Origin: Tamarix chinensis
Lineage: Eukaryota; Streptophyta; Magnoliopsida; Caryophyllales; Tamaricaceae
Direction of reading: 5' to 3'
Assembly: GCA_030549775.1 (NCBI GenBank)
Contig: CM060175.1
Coordinates: 10,810,455 to 10,874,454 of the forward strand
Length of the DNA stretch: 64,000 nucleotides
The notes beneath the pieces were generated by a model that had not been told where the DNA came from, searched no databases, and saw only the letters and a list, made by a program, of their open reading frames with translations. Below, one piece after another: positions 33,777 to 45,199 of the stretch (its first letter is position 1; the number at the start of each line of letters is the position of its first letter). A program made the position numbers and the translations under genes.

Positions 33777-36700
33777 TGTAATACCCCATCCTATAATCTT
33801 TCAAAATATGTTAAAATTTAAGTTAATTAAGAGAAAATTAGCTTTAGTTGTGAAAAAGACTTAAGATTTGGGTAAAAATGTCAATTTTAGACATATAGAT
33901 CAACTAGTAAAATTAAGAACTTGCATTTTTATTTTTGGGATAATTGGTCAACCAATTTTCTAAAGCAATTGACCAATTATATAGTGGTTTCATATCTTTT
34001 TATACTATGGTTCCAATTCTTTTTTCAATGCTAATGAAAACTTCTAATTAGAGTCTCCTTGTGCGAATAAGAATCTTTTGGTATTTTGGGATTACTTTTT
34101 ATTATTTAAATCATCTTATAATATTATTTAACTAAAAAAATACCCAAAAATACTTTTGAAGTACTTTCTCACCTACTCTCACTCTCCCTCACTTTCCTCT
34201 CTTCTCTGACAACCATGGTTACGTGCAGATTCCTATCACTCTAACATGCCTTACCTCTATCACAACCTGATTGCACTCCATCTCCCACATGTTCATCATT
34301 TCCTCCCTTGTACTTTGGTCCCCTCCACTCAACTAAAGTTGACTATATCTCTCCTTCCTTTTGATATGTTGACTCTCCCAACCTTCCTTAGGTTTCATTC
34401 TAGTTTATTTTAACCCTGGCCTTCAGTAATTACTCTCTTTTTTCTCTTTTCTCTTGGTTCATTTGCTAAGTGTTGAGCATGTCCACATCTCCTCATCTTA
34501 CTTCTCTTTTTTCTCTACTAGAAAACAAAGGGTTTACCTCTTGATTTACCTCCCTTAATAAATTGTTTCCTCTCCTCTCTCCTCCTAATCTTAGCCTTCG
34601 ATCTCCCTTATTTTCCCTTTTAGACAAGGAAGGATTAAGGTGTAGAGGAAGATCGAAGGTCCTAGCTTTTCTCCTCTTTGTACCTTTTTTCTTAAGAGAA
34701 GGTTGAGTTGTAATTCTTTTCCTCTTCTTCTATTTTAAATTTTAATTTGGTTTTAAAAGGAGGTTTTGATTTTTTTTATATTCTAAATTCTATTAGTAAA
34801 ATAAAGAGTCTTGGTAGAGGCCATCAATTTAGGAGTTTATTCTTGTGCTAGAAGATCTTTTCTTGGATGTAAGACATATTTTTTTAATATGACTGAGGAT
34901 TTACGTTTTTAATTGTGGTCTCATGTCCTTGGTGTGTTCTATGATGCATGTGTTATTTTAAATCCTTGATTTTGAGCATGTGGAATTTTTATATCTTTGG
35001 AATTTGGAGCATGTTTTTAGTATTTTGATATCAAGCATGAGTTTGGTGAATTAAGCATGAATATGATGTGTACTGATTATCTATCATGAATCCATGTGGT
35101 TTTAGGTGTGGAATATGCCTTCCTGTGTGTTTTACTACATAAGAGCATAATAGAGTTATTTTGGGAAGAGCATGTGATTTTTACTAAGTGTGAAATGTGG
35201 GTTTGGGTGTTATTTCACCGGTGTTTTTAAAACCAAACCAAAAATTGACCCGATGGACCTTTCGGTACACAATCTGACCGAGGTTAGATCAAAAATGTCT
35301 TTTATTCAAAAAAAAATGTCCAAGATAACCTGGTTTGATCCCGATTCAATTGGTATGACTGGGTCATTAACCCCTTGAATTTTTTCTCCCTATAATTGAA
35401 ACGATGACATTTAATATATATCGAGTCAAATTGGTCCAATCCCTTTTTTTGGTCCCATCTAATTTTTTCGGTTGATACACTATTTTTAAAATTAAATAAT
35501 TTTGTACCAGTGGGCACCCCAGTACCTAGTTGAACCAGCCGGTCCAATCCATTTTTATTCATTGATTTCACCCAAAATAGTTGATTGGTTGGTCGAACCC
35601 ATCAAGTAGTTTCCATGAACGGTCAATTGGTTTGATAGACCCATCGACTCGTTGTTTTGTATCCAAAGCGATTTTGGTCTTGGCCTAAACACATTAACTA
35701 GTTTGGCCAAACCAATAAACTGATTCTTTTGAACAATCAATCTATTGGACCAACGAGTCAACTAGTTTTGCTATGCTATTTATTTCTCTTTGGGCTTGGT
35801 ACGCCTAGACTAGTTAACTAGTCTTAAGAATCGATGACTAGTTCCACCTATTTTTTCTATGCTTGTTAATTATTTGTTGATCATTTTTTAGGGCTTCTAT
35901 GTGAAATTTTCTATTAGTTTGTGATATTAAATTATGATCTTAACAATGTATAATTAGAACTAAAGGAAAAATTAAAATAATGAATGTTATCGCATGGCTT
36001 GAAAGCCTTGTTTGACGAGTTTGGTGTTATCTCTTAAACACCCAATTTGGTGGCTTGGATTCATTGGTTTGTGTTTGGTGTTATCACTTAAAAACATCCA
36101 ATTGGTTTGTGATGCAATTTACTTGTGATTGTGATATCACCTAATAATTATTAATAATGGAAGTTAAGAGTTCATTTGTGCCCTTGTGGTTATTATATTT
36201 TCACTCAGTACCTATTTTCATTCCCTATTATATTGCAATTAATAGGGTTATGCATATATTTATAAGGTATAAAATTAATATTGTGGTTGATCGGTATGAC
36301 ATCAGTGTCCAACTTATATGAGTGTGGTATCCATACACAAGCCTCCTAACACTTTGTATGTACATAGCTTAGGCGTGTGTGGTATCCCAACTTATGTAGC
36401 TCTTACGGTAGATGCATTCAAGGTGTGGTGGGTGTGAAATCCCCCTCGATGTATTCTAACCATGTATGGTGGGTGTGGTATCCTAAATTGTGTTAGCCCT
36501 TATGGCAGATACATTCAAGGTGTAGTGAATGCGGAATCCCCTAAGAAAGCCCCCTCGATGTATTCTCACCTCGTCTTATGGATTTGGTATCCCATTGTGT
36601 GTGTTATAATGTCATGATTTTTGTTTATGGTAGATAATTAGTTTTGGTCTATCCAACACCTTAATAATTGAAAAAAAAAAATGTGGCCACTTAATGGACA

Positions 36701-37416
36701 TTAGTAATATGGTTTATTCTATGTGAGTTTAATGAATGATCTATATTGTTATCTCTTTCATGATTATTATGCAACCATGCTTTATTATATGACCATCATG
36801 AACTTAGAAGTTATATATTTCCTAAGTATGATTTATACCATGTTGTTGCGTAACCTTAATGTGTAGCATGAGCCCTTAACATATTTTAGTTAATTTGTTT
36901 TGTTAGTATTTCACCATGCTAATACTACATTTGTATGGTCTAGTCAATGTAATGATCCGGCTTATATTCCAGTGAGTAGATTACGCTATGCAAGGTTATA
37001 CTTCTTAGCTAGAGTCTATTGAGGATGATGATGTAGGCCAGTAACTAAACATTGCTTGGGGATCAAAATTTACGTTTTCTAATTTAGTTAAAAGTTAGGG
37101 TAACCAACTTAGATGTTTTGCCTACCGTGTTGGGATGTTTCTGTTTCTTTTCGGATATTTAAATTCTTGGCTTTGGTTCTTGTATTTGGATTTTTTAAAC
37201 CTCTCCCCCCTTCTATATTATTCTCATCCTTACTATCATTACTATTTTGTTAGTGCATGCATCTTTTGTTCCCTCATTCTATTTTGTATTATATTAAGAT
37301 TGTAATAAGTGATGATTATACATCTCCCATAATTGATGTAGCAGTGGCACCCCTAAGTTTATTTTGTTATGCTTCAATATTATCTTAAAAAAAATCTAAA
37401 ATTTAGGAGTGTTACA
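33777..37416 (+). mobile_element. Family-Y long solo LTR, second copy
   Basis: Starts TGTAATACCCC and ends AGGAGTGTTACA (37,416). Collinear with 14,255-17,567: an early 'attggtcaaccaatt' module, 'ctcccacatgtt' leader, 'gttgagcatg', the ATTGGTT/ACCAAT cluster (35,580-35,830), paired 'acacccaatttggtg' blocks (36,037), the GGTATCCC minisatellite (36,360-36,600) and the terminus. Flanking pentamers atttt and attca match only in part. It is longer than its sister because of an insert at about 35,215-35,555 that begins ggtgtttttaaaaccaaacc and looks like a separate interspersed repeat. Frames at 35,190-35,761 fall in that insert and are not genes. Confidence 0.7.
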
Positions 37417-37752
37417 ATTCATCTCAAATAGGGACACATATGACCAAGACTTCAACAAATCTCCACAATAATCTCAAGATACTAAGATTTCGTGGAAGAT
37501 GTACTAGAATTGAAGGGTATATCATTGGAATGGTGGGAAAGTTAAGATGCCTTTTATTGAATCAACCACGATTTCACAAAAATGCACGGAAATGTGATTT
37601 GTTGCTGCAAGCCTTGGCTCCACTATATCTAGCATAAGCCATGCTTCCCTTAGCCAACCATCACCAATTTGCCACTCCTCTTCCAATCACCCTTCAAGTT
37701 CGAGTTTAAGTTCACACTTCAATTTATATATATATTTCTTTTGTTAAATTAA
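37417..37752. other. Spacer with unrecognised short frame
   Basis: A plus frame at 37,440-37,637 (65 codons, ends ..LLLQALAPLYLA) lies just after the LTR and before the Tourist-like element. I do not recognise it, and it lacks a clear partner exon. A remnant of the sequence interrupted by the LTR is possible. Confidence 0.25.
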
Positions 37753-38515
37753 GGTGTTGTTTGGTATTACTTATTATTAATAACTACTTTTAGATAAAAA
37801 CTACTTTTATAAATCTACTTTTAAAAAAGTACTTTTATAAGTAAAATATATGTTTGTTTTAACTTTTATTACATAAGTGATTAATGCTAAAAAAACTACT
37901 TATTGTATCTTATTAGTGTTTGGTTTTCATTTTCCTACAAAATTACTTTTTTTCCATCTTTAGTTTTTATCTTCCTATATATATATTTTAGTAATAATTA
38001 CTATATAAATTATGTAATATTAAATATTAAAAAGCATATGAAACATTAACAAGTATTAAAAAAATATAAAGATATTACAAAGTACTAAAAATTATAAAAT
38101 AAAATTTATAAATGTATTAAAAAAAAAAGTATAAACAACCACTAAACAAACTTTATAAAATTCACAAATATCTAAAACTCAAATATTAATTGTAAATCAA
38201 AGTTTATATTATGCAATAAACATTCTTAAATTTATAATGAGCATCATAATATAGGTCAATGACGTGCATTGGAGAATACTATTTTATGTTAACCTAAAGA
38301 TTATGGTGTGCATTTACTTTCTTCATTGATGCATATATAAAAGCATCTTTCCTTTTCCTAGTTATCATTCGGTTTATTGGTTCAAAATTTAACTGCTCTT
38401 CTCCAATAATTTTTGCCGCTTTTAGAGATGTAGGCTTCTTTCGGTAAATTAGTTTATTGCCTTCATTTTAGATGTGTATATTAAATTTTTGGTTATTCTA
38501 TGCTCTATTTGCATG

Positions 38516-38518
<3 letters not shown>

Positions 38519-38549
<31 letters not shown>
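38519..38549. repeat. (TA)n microsatellite
   Basis: About 15 TA units in the interior of the Tourist-like element. Without other significance. Confidence 0.95.
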
Positions 38550-38554
<5 letters not shown>

Positions 38555-39061
38555 TATATGCCTTTTAATAAATATCCATGTATCCATGGACACAAGTCAC
38601 ACAACCCTAGTGCTACATAAAAGGAGTTCTCGTCTAGAATTCACTAAACATAAAGTTTAGGCTTAGTTACTAGACCAATACCTTATCTTTCGATCTCTTC
38701 TTACATCTTAAATGACTCTCGAATATCATTAGCACTAGCTTCATAGGGTCCGTCGATACCAGTAGCGATCAATACCATAATGTGTTGTCACAGTACAACA
38801 CTATGTTCCCTGTGTCACATCTCTATTCCTCTACATGAAGAGGAACTATTGTATTCAGAGCTTATATCATCTATTCTGGGATCCAGTGAGTACACTGAAA
38901 GGTTATATATATGATATTGTGGGATCTAGTTTGGCCTACAGCACCCTCCAACTGAAATGCTTTTCAAGAGATCTTAATTGCCTATCAAAATAAGTATCAA
39001 GAGCCTAATTGCCGGCCTAAAGGCAAAGATATTTGATACTCTTTTATTCTCATAGAGGTCC

Positions 39062-39870
39062 TCAGGCCTGCAAGTTGCCCCTTCTCAGGCAAGCTAAAGC
39101 CGAACCCATGAAAAGTTTTTCCTCCGCAGAAGCTTTCTTGAAATCTTCCAGAAGAAGGAGAAAAGGCAACAAGCTTGTGCCGATTCGTTTGGCTGCTTTC
39201 CTGATTTTCGGCGATTCTAAGTCCTTGTTCATCCAGCAAACTCCTTTCCTTCTCCAGATCAAACTCAGACAGAAACAGCAATTACCAATGTCAACCACAA
39301 AAGAAAAAACAAAAACAAAAACAAAGGCGAAAAAAAAATGATAGCAGCACCAATCAAAAGTGATCCAATATATTAGATTGCAGTCAGTAAGCATACAATA
39401 AAATATATATATATATAACACCGATTCACCACCACAAATTGTCAATTTAACAACTTTTTGTTTTGAGTCGATTGATGAATAAACTACAATCACTCAATGC
39501 AGTAAAAACAACATAAACTACAATAATCAGATTCGATGGAGGATGGAATAAACTATTTCATTTAGCATACCCTTCCAAAAATTAGCTACGACTGAGACGG
39601 GAGAACTCGATTTCTCCCTCTCGGATCCGCCTTGCTGAGCTTCCATTTTATCCTAATGCAAGGATTTGCGGCAATAATTTAGGCCTTAACTTCATAATGA
39701 TTTAACAGAGATCTCTCTGAATTAAGCAGGGAAGAAATCAGCGCCAGTGTGCAAATCTTGCAGTTAGAAGTTTCAGAAGATCCATTGCAGTTTCGCAGCG
39801 TAAGAAGAAAACGAGCCAAAGCAAACAACGGACAGGGACGATCGGACGGGGATGTCATGAACGACTTTTT
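39062..39870 (-). pseudogene. Fragment of CASP (CCAAT-displacement protein-like Golgi golgin), exons 1-2
   Basis: Minus strand. Likely 5' UTR at 39,647-39,870. First coding exon at 39,646-39,571 reads MEAQQGGSEREKSSSP..VVANFWK, with donor gtatgc. After a 0.3 kb intron comes FDLEKERSLLDEQGLRIAEN, then QESSQTNRHKL (39,265-about 39,165). These are the N-terminal residues of plant CASP, a coiled-coil Golgi membrane protein of about 680 residues. The expected acceptor AG at 39,266-39,267 reads TG. Shortly after, the homology jumps frame (DFKKASAEEKL, near 39,140). Nothing of the long coiled coil or the membrane anchor follows. It is therefore a broken 5' fragment that kept its intron, hence a DNA-level copy and not a retrocopy. 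It lies within the inverted ends of the Tourist-like element. Confidence 0.75.
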
Positions 39871-40091
39871 TTTTTAAAGGAAATACCGTGTCGCATGGGG
39901 ATAGAAGTAATTCAGAAAAGTAAGTTAAACTTACTTATAGATTATTACTTTTAGGAAGTAATTTTTACAAATCACTTTTGTATAATTACTTTTGAAAAGG
40001 AAAACTAAACACTTAAAAAAATTTATAATTACTTTTTATAATTAATTATTAAAAAAACTACTTTTCTTAAGTAAAATTAAACAGACTCTAA

Positions 40092-41040
40092 ATGATTGCT
40101 TCTAATTTCTAAGTTGGTAACCAATAAACTCACTTTCAGGATTTGAGAATTTTTTTTGGTGCCCTCTACAAAGTTCACTTTTAGGGATATGGATGGTTGC
40201 TAACTTGCTTGCAGGTTTCGAGTTTCAGGGATGAAGTTCAGGAATAGGGATTATGAGGGAGGATTGAAACGGGTATATGGGTCAACTCTCTATGGGGGAT
40301 CAGGGCGGAAACTTTTCTGATTAGCTAATTTTGGAGATTGGGACATATTCTGAAATTAGTGTTGATTTCGTGGATGGGGAAATATAAATCGTCCCCCCAA
40401 ATAATAATGGATCAATGGAGAAATACCATCAACCATAACATTGTGAATCTTCCAAGGCCATCACAGATTCACATCTGCAACGAAGTAACTAAATGTCGTA
40501 ACAGAATTAATGCTTATAAATTATACATCTTCTTGACATTGTTCTTCAGAGTTTGTCATAAAAACGCCTTAGTGGAACATTACATGGCTACGAAGAAGAT
40601 ATAGAAAAATCAGAGGCTCACCAAAAAAGGCAAGACTTTCTGCCTGACCAATTTTAGGGAAAACGTGGTAGTTGGCGGCCATCACTAGGGAAACAAAAAC
40701 AATAAAAACAAGGCTTTGGACAGAAAACTGAAAGATTAGCACAAAAAAACTAATCACACAATTACATTTTTAATGTGTTCTTTTGCCATCTACTGCTATC
40801 AAAATCAGTGGAACCTTAACGTGATCCTGCGCTGCTCACTTAGGGCAAGCCAAGTAGGTTCAACGAGTAGCAGTGAAGAAAGCTATATGTACAACATAAA
40901 AAGAATATATGTACACTAAGTTTCCTTAACTTCTGACTCCACCGGCAATTTAAAGCCATCAGTTCTGCAAGCGAAGTCTTCAATTCTTCTACGCTTGGGA
41001 GAAAATCGTGATACAAAGTTGAGACACACAAGTATTGTAC
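40092..41040 (-). other. KEA 3' UTR and downstream flank
   Basis: This lies directly 3' (minus sense) of the KEA stop codon. The proximal half is less AT-rich than the surroundings and carries no sustained frame, as expected of a 3' UTR. I could not fix a poly(A) site. Small frames here (40,338-41,031) do not resemble known proteins. Confidence 0.4.
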
Positions 41041-41082
41041 TTACAACATTCTGTTATGGGAATCAATAATAGAAGTTTTCTC
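41041..41082 (-). CDS. KEA antiporter, terminal coding exon
   Basis: Minus strand: acceptor tgttgcag at 41,083-41,090, then 14 codons reading EKTSIIDSHNRML and a TAA stop (41,041-41,043). This matches the short C-terminal tail of KEA6-type proteins (EKASLIE.HNR..). It starts in phase 0, the phase in which the upstream exon (58,031-58,126, ending ..SGTQIE) finishes. The exon is about 16.9 kb from its neighbour because the retrotransposon nest fills the intron. The motif is short, so the support comes from sequence, phase, splice site and strand together. An alternative is that transcripts now end within the giant intron. Confidence 0.7.
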   Translation of the reverse strand, partial: EKTSIIDSHNRML

Positions 41083-41713
41083 CTGCAACATCAAAACAAA
41101 AAACAGAAGCTGATAAGTACAAAAGGATTCAACAGACTAGATTTGAGTCATTTAAGTAACAAGCAGGAAAGTTGCGATGGGTTAGTATGGAATATGGACA
41201 ATGATCAGGAATCAAGTGAAATACTCCCATGGTTTTTACAAAGAAGTGAATGCTAAGCATAGAGGGTGGCCGGTGGCTCCAAATGATTTCATGTCTATGC
41301 ACACTTGAATGGTGATTCTGTTAGAGCACGTTTTTCTTTGCAGAAGGCAAAGTTCCAGCACAAAAATTAAAGAATTGAATAAAAACAGAAAAGAAAAACA
41401 ATGATTGAAAGGATACCTTCCGATCGATTGAGTACCTACCCAGGGTAACATATCCTCTTTAATACCTTTTGAGTTATTTTCAACAACTATATACATGACA
41501 GCATAATACTAGGACTGAATTCTAAGCAACGGTGTGAGCCCCATAATAACAAAATACATATCCTCTTTTAACTACTGATATGTAAATGCCATCATATTTA
41601 TTTCAAAGATTTGGTTGGTTAAGATTATGTAAAGTCTAAATTATCCACTTCTGCTACTTCAAATCAACCTGAACACAAGCTTATCAAACAAATTTAGGAC
41701 TTACACAAGATTT

Positions 41714-42085
41714 TGATAAGCCTGAGGCTGAGTATGGCATAAACAGGTGGTTAGATGGGCTAACGGCTGTAAATAATTTCGCCGGGTAATAACTGAGTGA
41801 TAGAGTCTGTGAGGCATTAATGAGTCGGCCTTCTGCAATAGCAGTATGCTGAATCTTTTATTGAGTTGTATATATAGGGGGTAAAGGGGAGGGGGGGATG
41901 AAGAAAGTTAAGAAGTGTTTTAAGGAGAGGCCAGGCTCTCAAATACCTGGAATTAGGGAGAGACCAAGTTTTCAAACATCAATTATTAGCTTTGTGATTA
42001 CAATTAATCCTAATATGATTTTAAATTTCTCCAAAAGTCTCCTCAATTTACTGATTGTTTGAGAATATTTACTGGATACCTATCA
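41714..42085 (+). mobile_element. 5' LTR of element 1
   Basis: 372 bp, TGATAAGCC..TATCA, with TATATATAGGGGG as promoter core (41,868-41,880). It is followed two bases later by the primer-binding site TGGTGTCAGAGC (42,088-42,099), complementary in style to initiator tRNA-Met. Confidence 0.8.
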
Positions 42086-43359
42086 ATTGGTGTCAGAGCA
42101 TCCTATGGCTAATTGTGCTGATAGAATGCATGCAAGCTTAGATTGAATCTTCAATATGATGGAACAACTTAATGAAGTGTTTGATGTATATGCACTATCA
42201 AGAGGCATTGTCCCAACACAAAGGACTGGTTGTCGAGCACACAATTTCTAAAATTGAAGAGAGATGCTGGAATAGAACTACATCCACCAGCGAAGGCAGA
42301 CCGCATTAATGCTCGGAATATAGAAAGGGACTATTAGATTCAGCAGCCTAACGAAGTATTAAAAAGGAATAAGGAGGCACTGCAGCCAGAGAGGAAGAAG
42401 CATATGTTCACCGAATTCATTTCTGGAGAAAAGGTCAGATCAGCTGGGTCACCAAGCAAATTAAATCAGTCAGGATCCACCTACACTCAGCCCAGACTCA
42501 CGAAACCTTTTTTGCAAATTCGCCTACAACTCTAGTGACACCCAGGGTCTCTGTAGTAGCCAAACTGTCTTGTTTCAACCTTGCAATCACCATCGTAGGA
42601 TTCAAAGAGATACTACAGCCCCTCCTTTCACCAGGATACATGCAATTAATGGACACTGAGTACCAGAAAAGGTGTGAGAAGAGGCTTTTTGTTTGCTGGG
42701 ATGAAGATTGTTCACCCGGTTACTTCTGTAAAGATGAGTTTAATGGACGATCATGTTATGCACTTGTTGTTCGGCTGATTTTTTCTCTTACAATTGTTTT
42801 CAAAGGTTATGCAAGGCTTGGTTGAAGAACTGCATGCGTAACAGAAATATTGTCATACCAATGCCAATTTTAGTAAGTATGCTAGTTACATATGCTACAA
42901 TGAAGCTATAATGCTGTTTAGCTACGTGAATCGGGTGCAATTGAAGCTTACTTTGAGGACACTAGCCGCCAATGCATTATACCCTTTATATATTTTTAGT
43001 GTGGAGAATCTGCCTGCTCGTAGCAGTTGCATTCTGGTCGGACAATATTACTTTATTGATGTGGTCATTAGAAGTTGGAAGTATAAGTCCCTTAAGTTGG
43101 AGGAGTGTTGAAACACTAGGAGGTTATCCCGATCTTGCACAAAATGGCACATTGCCATCATATCCTGAGACGTGTGGAGCTGGTGTTATTCTACAGAAAT
43201 TTGGTGACATAGATTTTGATGTACCGCTAGATTTAATGTTCACAATGGTGGACAATTTTCTGCATATTGTTTGACTCCTAGAATTAATACCCAACTGATT
43301 AGAGGAGCTACTAGCCTTGCAGAAAAGGTGGAACTTAGTAGTATTCAAGACTCATGCTA
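42086..43359 (+). pseudogene. Element 1 internal sequence: gag remnant
   Basis: After the primer-binding site, broken frames include a segment near 42,655-42,740 reading RCEKRLFVCWDEDCSPGYFCK. This is a decayed form of the gag zinc knuckle CFRC.EK.SPGH.CK seen in element 2 (His replaced by Tyr). No protease or RT follows before element 3 begins at 43,365. Short frames at 42,535-43,274 are relics. Confidence 0.6.
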
Positions 43360-43364
43360 CAACC

Positions 43365-43778
43365 TGATAGGCCCAATGTCAGATACACTTATGTGAGGAG
43401 AGGAAAAGGGTGAGGAAAGGCTTACGGCATGCTGTACTGGATGGGTTTGGGCTGCTACGATTGAGCTGGGTTGAGTCCAATTAGGTTGAGTCCGGTAGTA
43501 ACAGTCAGTTGGTACTGTTTGGAGTCATTTTCTTTTCTGTTATGGTAATGTGGGAGTCAGCAATTTCTGTTAAGGAGTCGGGCATATGTTATGTTAAAAA
43601 GGTAAGGGTAGATCGAGAATAAGGGGTGGGAATTAGACGGGAGGGGAGGGGCCTGGATCTCAAATACCTAGTTGTTTTGTCTCTACTGTTTTCACCATTA
43701 ATACACTCCCTCTCTACATTCTCTCAACAATCGAACTTACTCTATTGTGAATCCACTTGGAGTTGCAGGGTCTTAACA
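43365..43778 (+). mobile_element. 5' LTR of element 3
   Basis: 414 bp. Aligns with 54,603-55,015 throughout, with scattered substitutions and small indels (for example gctgctacgattgag against gctgctgagattgag). It is clearly more diverged than the LTR pair of element 2. Primer-binding site TGGTAACAAAGC at 43,782-43,793. Confidence 0.9.
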
Positions 43779-43808
43779 TTTTGGTAACAAAGCCATCTAT
43801 CAAGAGCT

Positions 43809-44753
43809 ATGGCACCAAAAAGGACCGAGGACTTGAAGGAAAAATTACTTGTAATCCAGGAAGAATGGCAAAAGGAGTTAGACAAGGTGAGAGAGGACAC
43901 TAGGCGCTTACCGGCAGTAGAAGGGAAGCTAGGAACTATGGAGAATGCAATCAGTGAAATAGTAGGAAGATTGGACCAACTAATGGGGAGGAGAGAGGAA
44001 GGCCAACCACAAGAGGGATGGAATAGGAAGGTCCGACTAGAGAGACTCACCCATTGACAAAGGGAAGTGACGATATCAAGCTGGAGAATCGTGTGGGGCA
44101 GCAACAGAAGTTACCAATATTTAGCAGAAGTGATCCACATGGCTGGATTTTTCGAGCAGAAAGGTAATTCCTCCTAAATCCAATAGCTTTGCGGGATATA
44201 ATGGAGACAGTGGCCATTGCTATGGAAGGCGAGGCTCTCACTTGGTTCCAAAATGCGAAGGATAGAAATTCCTTCCCCAACTGGCACAAATTTAAGTTGG
44301 CTCTCCTATCTCAATTTCGGCCGAAGCACCAAGGGTCCCTTTGTGAAAAATTCATGTTGGTCAAACAAACCGGAATAGTGGAAGAATTTTTGGAGGAATT
44401 TGAACTATTAGCAACACCATTATAGGGGAGGTTATCGGAGGAGGTTTTGGAGAACACCTTCTTGAAACTGGCAGTGTGAGCTGAGGTGTGAATAATGAGG
44501 CCTGGCGGGTTGAGGGAAATAAGGGAAGCTGACCAAATGGTGGAGGATAAGAATCGGATATGGGCTGGGTCGGATCAAGAGGATCCGGGTACAGATCTAA
44601 TTTGACAGAATGGATGAGTAGCAAAAGTTCCAGCCACGCTTTGACAACCCTCGCTATGACTAAGACAACTGTGAGCAACCCCATCGCCCAAATACTTCGC
44701 CACACCACCAAGTTCCACCCTAGAAGAGATGCCAGGAGGGCGGAGACCACCAG
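43809..44753 (+). pseudogene. Element 3 gag, N-terminal part
   Basis: Starts MAPKRTEDLKEKLLVIQEEW at 43,809, parallel to element 2 gag, with a coiled-coil-prone start. Stops soon after (44,055). It resumes in other frames with AMEGEALTWFQNAKD and LLSQFRPKHQGSLCEKF (44,189-44,425), the retrotransposon gag domain. Similarity to gag continues to about 44,570 and is then unclear. Element 2 and its TSD begin at 44,754. Confidence 0.8.
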
Positions 44754-44758
44754 GGTAC

Positions 44759-45166
44759 TGATAGACCCATAATCAAATATACTTACGTCCGGAGGAATAA
44801 AAGGGCTGGATAGTGGGGGGTTAGATGGGCAAAATAGTTATAGCAGGGGGGTTTTTTGGTCTTTTAGCAGAGCACGTAGCTGAGGAGTCTGTTAGGACCT
44901 ATTTGCTGAGTCATAATTTTCTGTTATTGTACGTCTTGAGTCGGGGAGCCTGGGGTATTTAAAAGGAGGGAAGGGAACGAAGGAAGCAGGGAAAAAGTGG
45001 ACTGTAAACGGGAGGGGCCAGGACCTCGAATATCTGGCAGAACTATCTCTTCGATATCAATACTATCATCTCTATTTCATTACATATCTCTGTTTCATAT
45101 TGTTTAATTCCTTTCAGAATATTTGTGAGTTAGGGGGAGTGTCTGGTAGCAGTGAATCTGCTATCA
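44759..45166 (+). mobile_element. 5' LTR of element 2
   Basis: 408 bp. Promoter core TATTTAAAAGG at 44,956-44,966 and a later transcript-start region. Ends CTATCA at 45,166, with TTTTGGTATCAGAGC after it. Confidence 0.93.
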
Positions 45167-45169
45167 TTT

Positions 45170-45181
45170 TGGTATCAGAGC
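45170..45181 (+). promoter_or_regulatory. Primer-binding site of element 2
   Basis: TGGTATCAGAGC, three bases after the 5' LTR, is the standard site complementary to the 3' end of initiator tRNA-Met used by most plant LTR retrotransposons. Confidence 0.9.
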
Positions 45182-45199
45182 CGTACGTGATCGGGACAA

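Larger units (their letters stand above)
37753..40088. mobile_element. Tourist/Harbinger-like element holding a gene fragment
   Basis: The left end GGTGTTGTTTGGTATTACTT (37,753) and the reverse complement of the right end, GAGTCTGTTTAATTTTACTT (ending 40,088), begin imperfect inverted repeats. The similarity runs about 170 bp, including a second 'gtgtttggttttc' / 'gtgtttagttttcc' match at 37,916 and 40,000. TAA flanks both sides (37,750-37,752; 40,089-40,091), the trinucleotide target duplication of PIF/Harbinger-Tourist elements. The 2.3 kb interior has no transposase but holds the CASP fragment at 39,062-39,870. This is the arrangement of a gene-capturing ('Pack-type') non-autonomous element. 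Boundaries rest on degenerate ends. Confidence 0.55.

Noticed and set aside
33777..37416. A true TSD for the second family-Y LTR
   Set aside because: Flanking pentamers atttt and attca agree in three positions only, which is within chance for AT-rich DNA. Boundaries rest on termini and on the sister copy.
40338..41031. Possible exons of another minus-strand gene (for example VEELKTSLAELMALNCRW)
   Set aside because: No recognisable family and no consistent phase. Position directly after the KEA stop makes 3' UTR and flank the simpler reading.
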